A DNA stretch of 14,051 nt from an uncultured Chloroflexota bacterium (GCA_937958365.1 CALFEW010000957.1:1-14051); one strand, 5' to 3'. Counted from the first letter of the stretch, positions 1 to 8,061 are shown. Numbers and translations: made by a program. Notes: generated by a model not told the origin, from the letters alone.

Positions 1-1473
1 GGCAAATCGGCGCAGTGGCCGCTGCACGTCTGGCTGCCGGACGCCATGGAAGGCCCCACGCCGGTTAGCGCCGTCATCCATGCGGCGGCTATGGTTTCTG
101 CCGGCGTTTACATGATAGTTCGCATTTTCCCGTTGATTGCCGTTGGCTCTGGGCCAGAAGGCAGCAGCGCGGTTAGCTGGATTATTGCCGGCATTGGCGC
201 TTTCACCGCGTTGATGGCGGCTACCATTGCTGTGGCCCAATATGACGTCAAAGGCGTCCTGGCTTACTCTACCATTTCGCAGCTTGGTTTTATGGTGGCT
301 GCGTTGGGTATGGGTGGTTATGTGGCTGCGGCTTTTCATCTGATTACGCATGGTTTCTTTAAGGCATTGCTGTTCCTGGCGTCCGGCTCGGTCATTCACG
401 GGATGGAACACGGCGCGCACCATGTTCACGACCACCACACCGATCCGCAAAATATGCGGTTTATGGGCGGTTTGCGCCACAAAATGCCGGTAACATTTTG
501 GACCTTTTTGATCGGCGGTATGGCTTTGTCTGGTCTGCCGTTGATAACGGCCGGTTTCTGGTCGAAAGACGAAATTTTTGCCGAAGCCTGGCATGTATTT
601 GAAAAAGGCAATGTATTGGGCCTTGTGGTGTTGGTGATGTTGGCAACGGCCGCTTTCCTGACCGCCTTTTACACCATGCGGCAAATCAGCATGACTTTCC
701 TGGGCAAACCGCGCAGCCCGCTGGCCGAACATGCCCATGAGAGCAATCGTTTTATGACGATTCCGCTGGTCTTGTTGTCTATTTTTGCCATAGGCGCTGG
801 TTGGGCGGGTATTCCTGAGAGTTTCCCGGTTTTGGGGCCGTTGGTGGACAATAACTTTTTCCACCACTTCGTCGGCGCGACGATTTATGAAACGATGCAC
901 GAGTTAGAAGAGCTGCATCTGGTGAATTCGGCGATTGAGACGCTGCCTTTTTCCTGGGTTCCGTTGGGTGCGTCGCTGGTTGTGGCGTTGGGTGGGTTGT
1001 TTGTGGGCTGGTGGATATACGGCCGTAAACCCCTCACCGAAGGCCAACAAGACCCCCTGGTCCGGCCGCTTGGCCCTCTGCACGTCTTCCTGAACCGCAA
1101 ATGGTACTGGGATGAGTTGTATCAGGCTGTCTTTATTCAGCCGACCATCTTCATTTCCGAGAAAGTTGTTTACGAAGTTGTGGACAAGGGTCTCATTGAT
1201 GGCATTTTGCACGGCGTTGCCAGGGGTTTTTACGGCTTTGGCCAGTACATGAAACGCACGGAAGAGCTTGTGTTTGGCAATGCGGTGGATTGGCTGAAGG
1301 ATCAATTCCTGGCTATGACCAAAGTTTCCCGTCAATTACAGACCGGCAAAATTCAGGAATATGTCCTGGTGTCGGTGTTGATCATTTCGGTGCTAACGGC
1401 CGTTATCCTCGCTGTTAATTACTACGGACCCGTTACCGAGTGGTTTTCTCAGATAGCACTATTCTTGAACTAG
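1..1473 (+). CDS. nuoL: NADH-quinone oxidoreductase subunit L (NuoL), 5'-truncated
   Basis: Distal antiporter-like, proton-translocating membrane subunit of complex I. The reading frame is open from base 1 (GKSAQWPLHVWLPDA...), so the gene starts outside the window and roughly the first 200 residues are missing. Counting from the first visible codon, family charged residues are present: Lys2 (TM7 GKSAQ), His27 (VIHAA), Lys84 (DVKGVLAYST), His113/His117/Lys121 (HLITHGFFK) and Lys189 (GFWSKDE). After Lys121 there is a His-rich loop with seven His in residues 133-146. The C-terminal part carries the WYWDELY motif, a long helical stretch (about residues 405-455) and a last membrane helix. That stretch looks about 26 residues longer than in ordinary NuoL, judged by recalled family pattern. 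It ends in TAG 12 nt before nuoM, so the two are co-transcribed. Identity is secure; the extension claim needs alignment. Confidence 0.97.
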   Translation, partial: GKSAQWPLHVWLPDAMEGPTPVSAVIHAAAMVSAGVYMIVRIFPLIAVGSGPEGSSAVSWIIAGIGAFTALMAATIAVAQYDVKGVLAYSTISQLGFMVAALGMGGYVAAAFHLITHGFFKALLFLASGSVIHGMEHGAHHVHDHHTDPQNMRFMGGLRHKMPVTFWTFLIGGMALSGLPLITAGFWSKDEIFAEAWHVFEKGNVLGLVVLVMLATAAFLTAFYTMRQISMTFLGKPRSPLAEHAHESNRFMTIPLVLLSIFAIGAGWAGIPESFPVLGPLVDNNFFHHFVGATIYETMHELEELHLVNSAIETLPFSWVPLGASLVVALGGLFVGWWIYGRKPLTEGQQDPLVRPLGPLHVFLNRKWYWDELYQAVFIQPTIFISEKVVYEVVDKGLIDGILHGVARGFYGFGQYMKRTEELVFGNAVDWLKDQFLAMTKVSRQLQTGKIQEYVLVSVLIISVLTAVILAVNYYGPVTEWFSQIALFLN

Positions 1474-1485
1474 GTAGGAGACCTG

Positions 1486-3036
1486 ATGGACTTTATTCAA
1501 AACAATCTCCTGAATCTTGTCATCTTCTTCCCATTGTTGTCGGCGGCATTCATCTTCTTGCTGCCCGGCGATGCGAAGCGGACGGTTCGCTGGCTGTCAC
1601 TCATTCTCAGCCTGGTTCCCCTGGCCCTGGTGCTGATGATATGGTTCAACTACGACCGGGTAGACGCAGGTATTCAGTTTGAAACCATTGCCACATGGTT
1701 TCCTTCCATCGGCGCTAATTACCACGTAGGCATTGATGGCATTAGTCTGGCGATGCTCTTGCTGACGACCATTCTTACGCCCCTTTCGATTTTGGCGTCT
1801 TTCCAGATTGAAGAAAACCCACGTATGTTCATGTTCCTGTTTCTAATTATGGAAACGGCGATGTTGGGCCTGTTCTCTGCTCTGGATTTGCTCCTGTTTT
1901 TTGTGTTCTGGGAATTTGGTCTCGTTCCCATGTATTTCCTTATTAAGATTTGGGGTGGCAAAGACCGCGAATACGCTTCCTTTAAGTTTTTCGTGTATAC
2001 CATGGCCGGTAGCCTGGGCTTATTGCTTTCTATCCAGATCATTGGCCTCTCGATGGGTACGTTTGACATTCCCCAACTGATGGACAAATGGGTGAACTTA
2101 CAGGCCGGCGGCATTTTGCCCAATGTCAATTTGCCGGTTGACGCTGTTAAAGCAGTGGCTTACTGGGCGTTTGTGATTGCCTTTGCCCTGAAAGTACCGG
2201 TGTTCCCGTTCCACACCTGGCTGCCGGATGCCCACACCCAGGCTCCCACGGCCGGTTCCATGATTCTGGCCGGCGTCATGCTGAAGCTGGGCGCGTATGG
2301 GTTCCTGCGTCTGGTTGTGCCGTTCTTTCCCGAACAGGCCAATCTAACGGCCGGTATTCTGGCTACCTTTGGCATGCTCAGCATTGTGATGGGCGGTTAC
2401 GCGGCGTTTGGTCAATGGGACTTTAAACGACTGGTGGCTTATTCCTCCATCAACCACATGGGTTTTGTGGTATTGGGGATTGCGGTGTATGCGTATTCAT
2501 ACGGCCGTGCCCAATCCTTCGTGGACCCCGGTGCGACCACTGACGCTATCATGGCTACCAGCGGCGCAGTTTTGCAGATGTTCAATCATGGCCTGTCAGC
2601 GGCCGCCATGTTCTTCATGGTCGGCGTGATTTACGAGCGGGCGCATACCAGGGACTTGAAGCAATTTGGCGGTTTGTGGTCCATTATGCCGGTGTTCGGC
2701 GCGATTCTCATTTTTACCAGCATGGCCTCCCTGGGTTTGCCCGGTTTGAATGGCTTTGTGGGCGAATTCATGATCGTACGCGGCAGTTGGAACATTTTCA
2801 CCGTCCAGGTTGCGCTCTCTATGTTGGGCCTGTTCATGACTGGCGCTTACATCCTCAAAGGCATCGGCGAAACGCTGCACGGCCCCATCAAAGATGAATG
2901 GCGCGGCCTCAAAGACATGACTTTCCGTGAACACGTCGTCATCTGGCCGCTGATGGCCCTTATGTTATCGCTGGGGATTTGGCCGCAGTGGTTGTTGGTT
3001 TTTATCAACGACACCGTTACCAAGCTATTTAGTTAA
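1486..3036 (+). CDS. nuoM: NADH-quinone oxidoreductase subunit M (NuoM, canonical copy)
   Basis: Antiporter-like proton-pumping subunit of complex I, 516 aa, a normal length for NuoM, and hydrophobic throughout. ATG at 1486 is preceded by AGGAG (1476-1480) at 5 nt. All key family charges are visible: Glu143 (FWEFGLVPMYF, TM5), Lys236 (FALKVPVFPFHTWLPDAH, TM7), Lys267 (MLKLGAYG, TM8), Lys314 (DFKRLVAYSS) and Glu427 (GFVGEF, TM12). It should therefore be a competent pump module. Residues about 335-359 form a loop, poor in hydrophobic residues, between the AYSS...VVLGI helix and the QMFNHGLS helix; it seems longer than in the E. coli type. It lies between nuoL and a second, divergent nuoM-like gene, a duplication known in some complex I operons. 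Confidence 0.97.
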   Translation: MDFIQNNLLNLVIFFPLLSAAFIFLLPGDAKRTVRWLSLILSLVPLALVLMIWFNYDRVDAGIQFETIATWFPSIGANYHVGIDGISLAMLLLTTILTPLSILASFQIEENPRMFMFLFLIMETAMLGLFSALDLLLFFVFWEFGLVPMYFLIKIWGGKDREYASFKFFVYTMAGSLGLLLSIQIIGLSMGTFDIPQLMDKWVNLQAGGILPNVNLPVDAVKAVAYWAFVIAFALKVPVFPFHTWLPDAHTQAPTAGSMILAGVMLKLGAYGFLRLVVPFFPEQANLTAGILATFGMLSIVMGGYAAFGQWDFKRLVAYSSINHMGFVVLGIAVYAYSYGRAQSFVDPGATTDAIMATSGAVLQMFNHGLSAAAMFFMVGVIYERAHTRDLKQFGGLWSIMPVFGAILIFTSMASLGLPGLNGFVGEFMIVRGSWNIFTVQVALSMLGLFMTGAYILKGIGETLHGPIKDEWRGLKDMTFREHVVIWPLMALMLSLGIWPQWLLVFINDTVTKLFS

Positions 3037-3046
3037 GTTAATAGGC

Positions 3047-3067
3047 TAAAGACTTTTTCTGTCTTTA
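3047..3067 (+). other. Weak AT-rich hairpin between the two nuoM genes
   Basis: TAAAGAC (3047-3053) and GTCTTTA (3061-3067) form a perfect 7-bp inverted repeat around a 7-nt loop. The stem is AT-rich and no clean U-run follows. It lies in the 78-nt gap between nuoM and the second nuoM-like gene, the longest gap inside this nuo block. It could be a processing or stability element, or chance. It is not convincing as a terminator. Confidence 0.25.
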
Positions 3068-3114
3068 TTCTTGAATCTTCGGTTTATTAAGTATCTAAGG
3101 CTGGAAGAGGGTTT

Positions 3115-4746
3115 ATGGATTTCCCATTTTTATCAGTCATTGCCCTATCGCCGATAGTAGCAGCCGTCATCATTTTGATGATTCCCAAAGAGCGGGGTGA
3201 AAACTCCCGCATGTTGGCCCTGGCCACCATGATCATAGGGCTGATACTGTCCATATACATTTACGTCGCTTATAACCAAAACCTACCTGATGCGCAGGCG
3301 CGTTGGGCAGACACGCTGATGTTTGTTGAGGAATACAAGTGGATTCCGGCCGTGAATATTGGCTACATTGTGGGCGTAGATGGTCTGAGCGCGACGCTTG
3401 TATTGTTGACGTCTATCGTTGGTTTGGGCGGCGTATTGATTTCCTGGAGCATTGAAGACCGGCCACGCGAGTTTTTTGCCTTCTTTATGCTTCTGGTAGC
3501 CGGTGTACACGGTGTGTTTGTCGCTGTAGATGGCTTCCTGCTGTTCTTCTTTTATGAACTGGCTGTGCTGCCCATGTACGTCATGATCGTGATCTGGGGT
3601 TGGAAGGAACGGCGCGAATATGCGGCTATGAAGCTGACGCTTTATCTGCTTATCGGCAGTTTTATTTCGTTCATCGCTTTCCTGGTTCTTTACTTTAATT
3701 TACCAGAAGCTGGCGTTGCGCAGACCTTCGATTTGCGCGTTTGGTCTGAGGCGAACTTCCCCTTTGATATGCAGCGTATCTGGTTTATGCCTTTGTTCCT
3801 GGGTTTTGCCATTTTGGCCGGTTTGTTCCCATTTCATAACTGGTCACCGGATGGTCATGTGGCTGCGCCAACGGCCGTGTCCATGATTCACGCCGGTGTT
3901 CTGATGAAACTAGGGGCCTACGCCTCCATGCGCGTCGGCATCCAAATTCTGCCCGAAGGCACAGTTTATTGGATGCCCTTCATCATCCTGCTTACCCTCA
4001 TCAATGTCCTGTACGGCTCTTTCATAGCCATGCGCCAGCGCGACATGAAATACCTCATCGGCTATTCCAGCGTCAGCCACATGGGGCTGGTCTCCATGGG
4101 GTTTGCCACCATGACCCTGGTTGGCTTCACCGGGGCCGGCATTCAGATGGTCAGCCACGGCGTAATGACAGCGCTTTTCTTCTCTGTCGTCGGCATGATC
4201 TACGATCGTACCCACACCCGCAGCATGAATGATCTGAGCGGTATGCGTCAGGCCTTGCCCTGGCTGGTTGTGCCCTTCATCATTGGCGGTCTCGTTTCAA
4301 TGGGTATGCCCGGTTTATCTGGGTTCATCGCGGAATTCCCCATCTTTATGGGCGTCTGGCAAGGCAGCAGTCTGCCGACAACGCCAGCGTTTCTCAACCT
4401 GGTTCCGGCCAACTATTTTCAAATTGTAGCTATCCTGAGCATTTTGGGCGTCATCATCACGGCCGCTTACATCTTGCGCGCCGTTCACACCGTCTTCTTT
4501 GGCGAATACCATGGTGAAAAATGGCACGATATGCGGCCGATTTTGCCCATAGACAAATTTACCCTGGTCATGTTCTGCGCGATCCTCATCGCCATTGGCG
4601 TCTTGCCTTCAATCATCGGTCCTATTGTTGAATCGGGCATGACGCCGGTCATCCATCGTATCCAAGAAGCACAGCAAACGATGACAGTCTTAGACAGCGT
4701 ACAAGTGGTTGCCGCGAATTTACTGTCTTGGCTGGGAGGTGCATAA
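3115..4746 (+). CDS. Second NuoM-like antiporter subunit of complex I, lacking the TM7 lysine
   Basis: 543 aa, polytopic, clearly of the NuoM/Mrp antiporter-like family. ATG at 3115 has GGAAGAGG (3103-3110) in front. Conserved features: VDGLSA, Glu148 (FFFYELAVLPMY), Lys265 (LMKLGAYA), Lys312 (DMKYLIGYSS) and Glu407 (GFIAEF). The central TM7 lysine, Lys236 in the neighbouring NuoM (ALKVPVFPFH), is replaced: the aligned stretch reads AILAGLFPFH with Leu234 at that place, and the helix (about 223-240) has no charged residue. TM8 combines a NuoL-type His259 (VSMIHAG) with the NuoM-type Lys265. It sits between nuoM and nuoN, with the GTG of nuoN directly following its stop, so it belongs to the complex I operon. 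Role: probably a fourth antiporter-like module, as in complexes with two NuoM; whether it pumps is open. Confidence 0.93.
   Translation: MDFPFLSVIALSPIVAAVIILMIPKERGENSRMLALATMIIGLILSIYIYVAYNQNLPDAQARWADTLMFVEEYKWIPAVNIGYIVGVDGLSATLVLLTSIVGLGGVLISWSIEDRPREFFAFFMLLVAGVHGVFVAVDGFLLFFFYELAVLPMYVMIVIWGWKERREYAAMKLTLYLLIGSFISFIAFLVLYFNLPEAGVAQTFDLRVWSEANFPFDMQRIWFMPLFLGFAILAGLFPFHNWSPDGHVAAPTAVSMIHAGVLMKLGAYASMRVGIQILPEGTVYWMPFIILLTLINVLYGSFIAMRQRDMKYLIGYSSVSHMGLVSMGFATMTLVGFTGAGIQMVSHGVMTALFFSVVGMIYDRTHTRSMNDLSGMRQALPWLVVPFIIGGLVSMGMPGLSGFIAEFPIFMGVWQGSSLPTTPAFLNLVPANYFQIVAILSILGVIITAAYILRAVHTVFFGEYHGEKWHDMRPILPIDKFTLVMFCAILIAIGVLPSIIGPIVESGMTPVIHRIQEAQQTMTVLDSVQVVAANLLSWLGGA
4735..4740 (+). promoter_or_regulatory. 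Ribosome binding site that fixes the GTG start of nuoN
   Basis: GGAGGT lies inside the last codons of the second nuoM-like gene, 6 nt before the GTG at 4747. No ATG is nearby in frame, so this site supports the GTG start and translational coupling. Confidence 0.8.
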
Positions 4747-6270
4747 GTGAGCTCGACTCTCCCCCTCGAATGGGTTTTGGTGATATTACCTGAGATAAGC
4801 CTGGTTATCTTGTTAGCGGCCGTTCTCTTCTATGATCGCGCCCTAAAGCCGGAAAATCGGCGTAACGTTGGGTTGTTTAGTGCCTGGGGCGCTTTCGCCA
4901 TTTTGCTTTTAACGTTCGCAATGTGGCTGCTTCTGGACATTCCCAACAGCCAGCAATCTCTTTCCGCTGACAGTCTGATTTGGGGAGGCATGATTCGCAA
5001 TGATTTGATCACCCTGGTCTTTCGCGTCATCTTCCTCTCTGCTCTGGTTCTAACCAGCTTGATCTCGATTGACGTCAAGAGGCTGCAACGGGGTGAATTT
5101 TATGCGCTGCTGATAGCCGCTACTCTGGGTTTTAATCTGATGGCTGCCTCGGCAGACTTGATTATGCTCTACATTGCCCTGGAAACTGCCAGTATTTCTT
5201 CTTATGTTTTGGCCGGCTTTATGACCGAAGACGATCAATCTGCCGAGGCTGGCATGAAGTACTTCGTGTATGGAGCGATGGCTACCGGTCTGATGCTGTA
5301 TGGCATGAGCCTGTTGCATGGTGTTTTCACCACAGTTGGTTTGTCCTCAACAAATATCTACCAAATAGGTCTATTTATCAGCAATGCGGGCACGATTCCC
5401 CCGGAAGCCAATGGCGTTATTTTGCTATCTGCTGCATTAATCATTGTTGGTTTTGGCTTTAAGATTTCGGCCGTTCCTTTCCATTTCTGGACGCCCGATG
5501 TTTACAATGGCGCTCCCACCAGCTTCACCGCTTTTGTTTCTACCGCTTCCAAAGCGGCCGGTTTTGCCATCTTTTTGCGCGTTCTGACATCTGGGGCGTT
5601 TGGCGAGCCAGGCCAGGCTTCTTTGTGGTGGGCGCTGCTCATCTCCATGTGTGTCATCACCATGACGTTGGGGAACTTCGCCGCTATCTTCCAGAACGAC
5701 ATCAAACGCCTGCTGGCCTATTCCAGCATTGCTCAAGCCGGTTATCTGATGATTGGCCTGGTAATCCTGACCCCTGACGGCTCTGGCGCGACCATCTTCT
5801 ATCTATTGATGTACATGTTCACCAATATCGCCGCTTTTGGTGTCATCATTTTGATCAACAACGTGTCTGGTACCAATGATTTGCGTGATCTGTACGGCTT
5901 AAGTCGTCGTTCCCCATATCTGGCTTTGGTGATGTTGTTTGCGCTGTTGTCGCTTGGCGGTATCCCGCCAACGGCCGGTTTTATCGGCAAGTTTTTTGTG
6001 TTCAAAGCGGCCGTGGACGCCGGCTATTGGTGGTTGGCTTTGCTAGGTATTCTAAATGCCTTCGTCGCCCTTTATTACTATCTTTCCATTGTCAAATACA
6101 TGTACCTTTACCGGGCCGATAACGAAGACGTGCCGATTCCAGTGTCCCGGGCCGCTCAGATTGGTCTGGCCGTATCCGTCTTTTTTATTATTTTCTTGGG
6201 TGTGTACGCTGGTCCTGCTTATGATTGGACGCGAGAGGCAGCAACCGCTTTCTTTTCGCTGACAGGGTAA
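4747..6270 (+). CDS. nuoN: NADH-quinone oxidoreductase subunit N (NuoN)
   Basis: Antiporter-like proton-pumping membrane subunit of complex I, 507 aa, slightly longer than E. coli NuoN. The start is GTG, directly after the TAA of the upstream gene with no spacer, behind a GGAGGT site. Family residues are seen: Glu146 (IALETASISSYVLAGF), Lys239 (GFGFKISAVPFHFWTPDVYNG), Lys269 (STASKAAGFA, TM8), the NDIKRLLAYSSIAQAGY motif, and Lys415 (GFIGKFFVF), where NuoM has Glu. All expected pump charges are therefore present. It is the last nuo gene here, in the usual L-M-N order apart from the extra M. No terminator is seen behind it; 77 nt on, the ATP synthase genes begin behind their own promoter, so some read-through into them is possible. 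Confidence 0.96.
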   Translation: MSSTLPLEWVLVILPEISLVILLAAVLFYDRALKPENRRNVGLFSAWGAFAILLLTFAMWLLLDIPNSQQSLSADSLIWGGMIRNDLITLVFRVIFLSALVLTSLISIDVKRLQRGEFYALLIAATLGFNLMAASADLIMLYIALETASISSYVLAGFMTEDDQSAEAGMKYFVYGAMATGLMLYGMSLLHGVFTTVGLSSTNIYQIGLFISNAGTIPPEANGVILLSAALIIVGFGFKISAVPFHFWTPDVYNGAPTSFTAFVSTASKAAGFAIFLRVLTSGAFGEPGQASLWWALLISMCVITMTLGNFAAIFQNDIKRLLAYSSIAQAGYLMIGLVILTPDGSGATIFYLLMYMFTNIAAFGVIILINNVSGTNDLRDLYGLSRRSPYLALVMLFALLSLGGIPPTAGFIGKFFVFKAAVDAGYWWLALLGILNAFVALYYYLSIVKYMYLYRADNEDVPIPVSRAAQIGLAVSVFFIIFLGVYAGPAYDWTREAATAFFSLTG

Positions 6271-6290
6271 CAGGCTGTCTCGTCAACACA

Positions 6291-6318
6291 TTGTCACCGA
6301 TATGAATTGTGATATAAT
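6291..6318 (+). promoter_or_regulatory. Sigma-70-type promoter of the Fo ATP synthase operon
   Basis: A -35-like TTGTCA (6291-6296) and a consensus TATAAT (6313-6318) are 16 nt apart, with TG at 6310-6311 giving an extended -10 (TGATATAAT). It lies in the only gap between nuoN and the first ATP synthase gene and points into that operon. The expected start is near 6325, giving a leader of about 20-25 nt before the GTG at 6348. Confidence 0.75.
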
Positions 6319-6335
6319 GCGCAAACCGCGCATTA
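6315..6335. promoter_or_regulatory. Inverted repeat overlapping the -10; possible operator or leader hairpin
   Basis: TAATGCGC (6315-6322) and GCGCATTA (6328-6335) form a perfect 8-bp dyad around AAACC. The left arm overlaps the last four bases of the -10 and the dyad covers the likely start site. This fits a repressor operator or a hairpin at the very 5' end of the transcript. No regulator is encoded in the window, and no U-run follows on the + strand, so it is not a terminator. Confidence 0.4.
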
Positions 6336-6347
6336 AAAAGTAAAATT

Positions 6348-6665
6348 GTGTCCCGAAAATCAGACATAAACCAGACGATAGTCATGACCAATCTGGTGGG
6401 TCAGGTTGGTTGTGTGACCGGGTTTGTTGCCCTTTTAATTATAGGCGTTGCCTTTGGCGCCGGGCGATTTCTTGACAGCTACATGGGTACCCGGGGTGTT
6501 TTTACCGTCGTATTTATGTTAGGTAGTTTCCCAGTTACCTTATTTGCCATGGTGCGCCTGAGCTTGATGATGGTAGCCAAAGCGCAAGCACGTATGGCTG
6601 AGATGGACGCAAGAAAAGCCAAAAATAACGACATGACATCAGAAAAAGAGGAAGCACATAAATGA
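6348..6665 (+). CDS. AtpI/AtpZ-like ATP synthase accessory membrane protein
   Basis: 105 aa with two hydrophobic helices (about residues 18-42 and 48-72) and a charged tail rich in Lys, Glu and Met. The segment GAGRFLDSYMGTRGVFTVVFMLG resembles the 'G-x-x-LD-x-x-x-GT' hairpin of AtpZ/AtpI family proteins, which help assemble the c-ring or affect Mg2+ uptake; that role is known for relatives and only inferred here. The position just before atpB is typical. The start is uncertain: GTG at 6348 has no recognisable Shine-Dalgarno sequence, and an in-frame ATG at 6384 (MTNLVGQVG) has none either. The stop TGA overlaps the atpB ATG by 4 nt (ATGA), so translation is coupled. The family call rests mainly on hairpin pattern and context. 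Confidence 0.75.
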   Translation: MSRKSDINQTIVMTNLVGQVGCVTGFVALLIIGVAFGAGRFLDSYMGTRGVFTVVFMLGSFPVTLFAMVRLSLMMVAKAQARMAEMDARKAKNNDMTSEKEEAHK

Positions 6666-7771
6666 AAAAAAGATACATCATTCTGATTTGTATCGCCCTC
6701 ATGCTTATTTTAGGGTCGTTTGTGTCCTTAACAAAGCCGGTACGCCCCTTTATTCAGTTGCCGGGTGAAGTTTATCCGGGTACTGAAGGCTGGCCGATTC
6801 TTGGAGGACTCACCAATACGTTTATGTCTACGGTGGTGGCCTGGATTATGGTGGCGGCGCTGGCTTTTTCGCTTAAAGCTCGTACACGCACGGCCGATGA
6901 GATTCCCACCGGTTTCTACAACTTTTTTGAGATGATCATTGAGGCAGCCTATAATTTTGCCGAAGGTATTGCCGGACCGAAGGTGAAGAATTTCTTCCCC
7001 TGGTTTATGACCTTCATTTTGATCATTCTTACGACCAATTGGATGGGTTTGATTCCTGGTTGGGACAGCATTGGTTTTTATGAATGGAAGCCTCACAAAG
7101 CAGCCCTTGACGCTGAAAAGGATGCAGCCGCTAATGGCATAGAATTTACCGAAGAAGACTTCCATGAAATTGAACATTTAACCGATGAGGCCAATATTGG
7201 TGATTTGCGTGTTGCTCCTCTCTTTTTGTTTCGTGCGGACGTAAATGCGCAGGAAGATGCGGTTGTCGAAGAAGACAGTCATGGACGAGGTATTGGTTGG
7301 AATCCAGAAACGGCCGATTGGACGATTGTGCCTCTGCTCCGACCTGGAGCCACAGATTTGAACTATACGCTGGCCTTTGCGCTCATTGCAATGACCATGG
7401 TTCAATATTTCGGCTTTAAGTATTTGGGTAGCCGCGGTTATCTTTCCAAGTTTTTCCCGTTTATTGGGAAGGGGTGGGGTAAAGAGGTGTCCAAGAATCC
7501 CATTAAAGCCATTGACCCGGCCGTGGGTATTCTTGAACTTATCAGTGAGATTTCCAAAATTATCTCATTTGCCTTCCGTCTTCTGGGTAATATCTTCGCC
7601 GGTATGGTGCTGCTGTTTGTGATGGCTTACCTGCTGCCGGTGATCAATGTGGTCTTTTTTGGCCTCGAGTTTTTCGTGGGCCTGATTCAGGCGCTTGTGT
7701 TTGCGCTGTTGATGTTAATTTTCATGGTGAGCGCCACTGAGAGCCACCATGGCGATGAAGAGCATCACTAA
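6662..7771 (+). CDS. atpB: F0F1 ATP synthase subunit a (AtpB) with a large acidic insertion
   Basis: Stator subunit forming the proton half-channels of Fo, 369 aa against about 270 in E. coli. The ATG overlaps the preceding stop, with GAGGAAG (6648-6654) as ribosome site. An N-terminal membrane helix (residues 5-23) is followed by the LPGEVYPG segment. The essential arginine is Arg306 in SFAFRLLGNIFAG, with GLIQALVFALL as the last conserved helix and a His/Glu-rich tail (HHGDEEHH). Between the NWMGLIPG helix (ending near 138) and PGATDLNYTLAFAL (from about 228) there are roughly 88 residues, strongly acidic with about 20 Asp/Glu, where shorter homologues have a brief loop. This is an insertion, not a second gene: the frame is uninterrupted and the flanking motifs are intact. 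Its function is unknown. Confidence 0.95.
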   Translation: MKKRYIILICIALMLILGSFVSLTKPVRPFIQLPGEVYPGTEGWPILGGLTNTFMSTVVAWIMVAALAFSLKARTRTADEIPTGFYNFFEMIIEAAYNFAEGIAGPKVKNFFPWFMTFILIILTTNWMGLIPGWDSIGFYEWKPHKAALDAEKDAAANGIEFTEEDFHEIEHLTDEANIGDLRVAPLFLFRADVNAQEDAVVEEDSHGRGIGWNPETADWTIVPLLRPGATDLNYTLAFALIAMTMVQYFGFKYLGSRGYLSKFFPFIGKGWGKEVSKNPIKAIDPAVGILELISEISKIISFAFRLLGNIFAGMVLLFVMAYLLPVINVVFFGLEFFVGLIQALVFALLMLIFMVSATESHHGDEEHH

Positions 7772-7812
7772 TTCCTTAAGAAAAATCAGAATCAGTTGGA
7801 GGATTAGACATA

Positions 7813-8061
7813 ATGGATGAACTAGCTGCTTTGGCATTGGCGAACGGTTTGAAGGCAATTGGCGCGGGCTTGGCCATGACGGGTGCGATTGGCGCTGGCG
7901 CTGGTATTGGTATTCTGGTAAATGGTGCGGTGCAAGGTATTGCCCGTAATCCTGATGCCAGTGGTAATATCCAAACGAATATGATCTTGGGTATCGCCTT
8001 CGCCGAAGCTGTTGCTATTTATGCGTTGGTTGTGGCCCTCATCATTCTGTTCGTGGTCTAG
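7813..8061 (+). CDS. atpE: F0F1 ATP synthase subunit c (AtpE)
   Basis: 82-aa hairpin that oligomerises into the rotor ring of Fo. Helix 1 carries the glycine motif GAGAGIG (residues 27-33), the polar loop is ARNPDA (44-49), and helix 2 has the ion-binding Glu65 in GIAFAEAVAIYALVV. The residue after Glu65 is Ala, not the Ser/Thr typical of sodium-binding rings, so proton coupling is inferred. ATG at 7813 follows TGGAGGA (7797-7803) at 9 nt. It lies 41 nt behind atpB and 53 nt before the subunit b gene; these gaps show no further genes. Confidence 0.97.
   Translation: MDELAALALANGLKAIGAGLAMTGAIGAGAGIGILVNGAVQGIARNPDASGNIQTNMILGIAFAEAVAIYALVVALIILFVV

Noticed and set aside
904..1335. Antisense open frames within nuoL (also 1719-2129, 6728-7177)
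   Set aside because: They lie opposite strongly conserved membrane proteins, show no domain or membrane pattern and lack ribosome sites.
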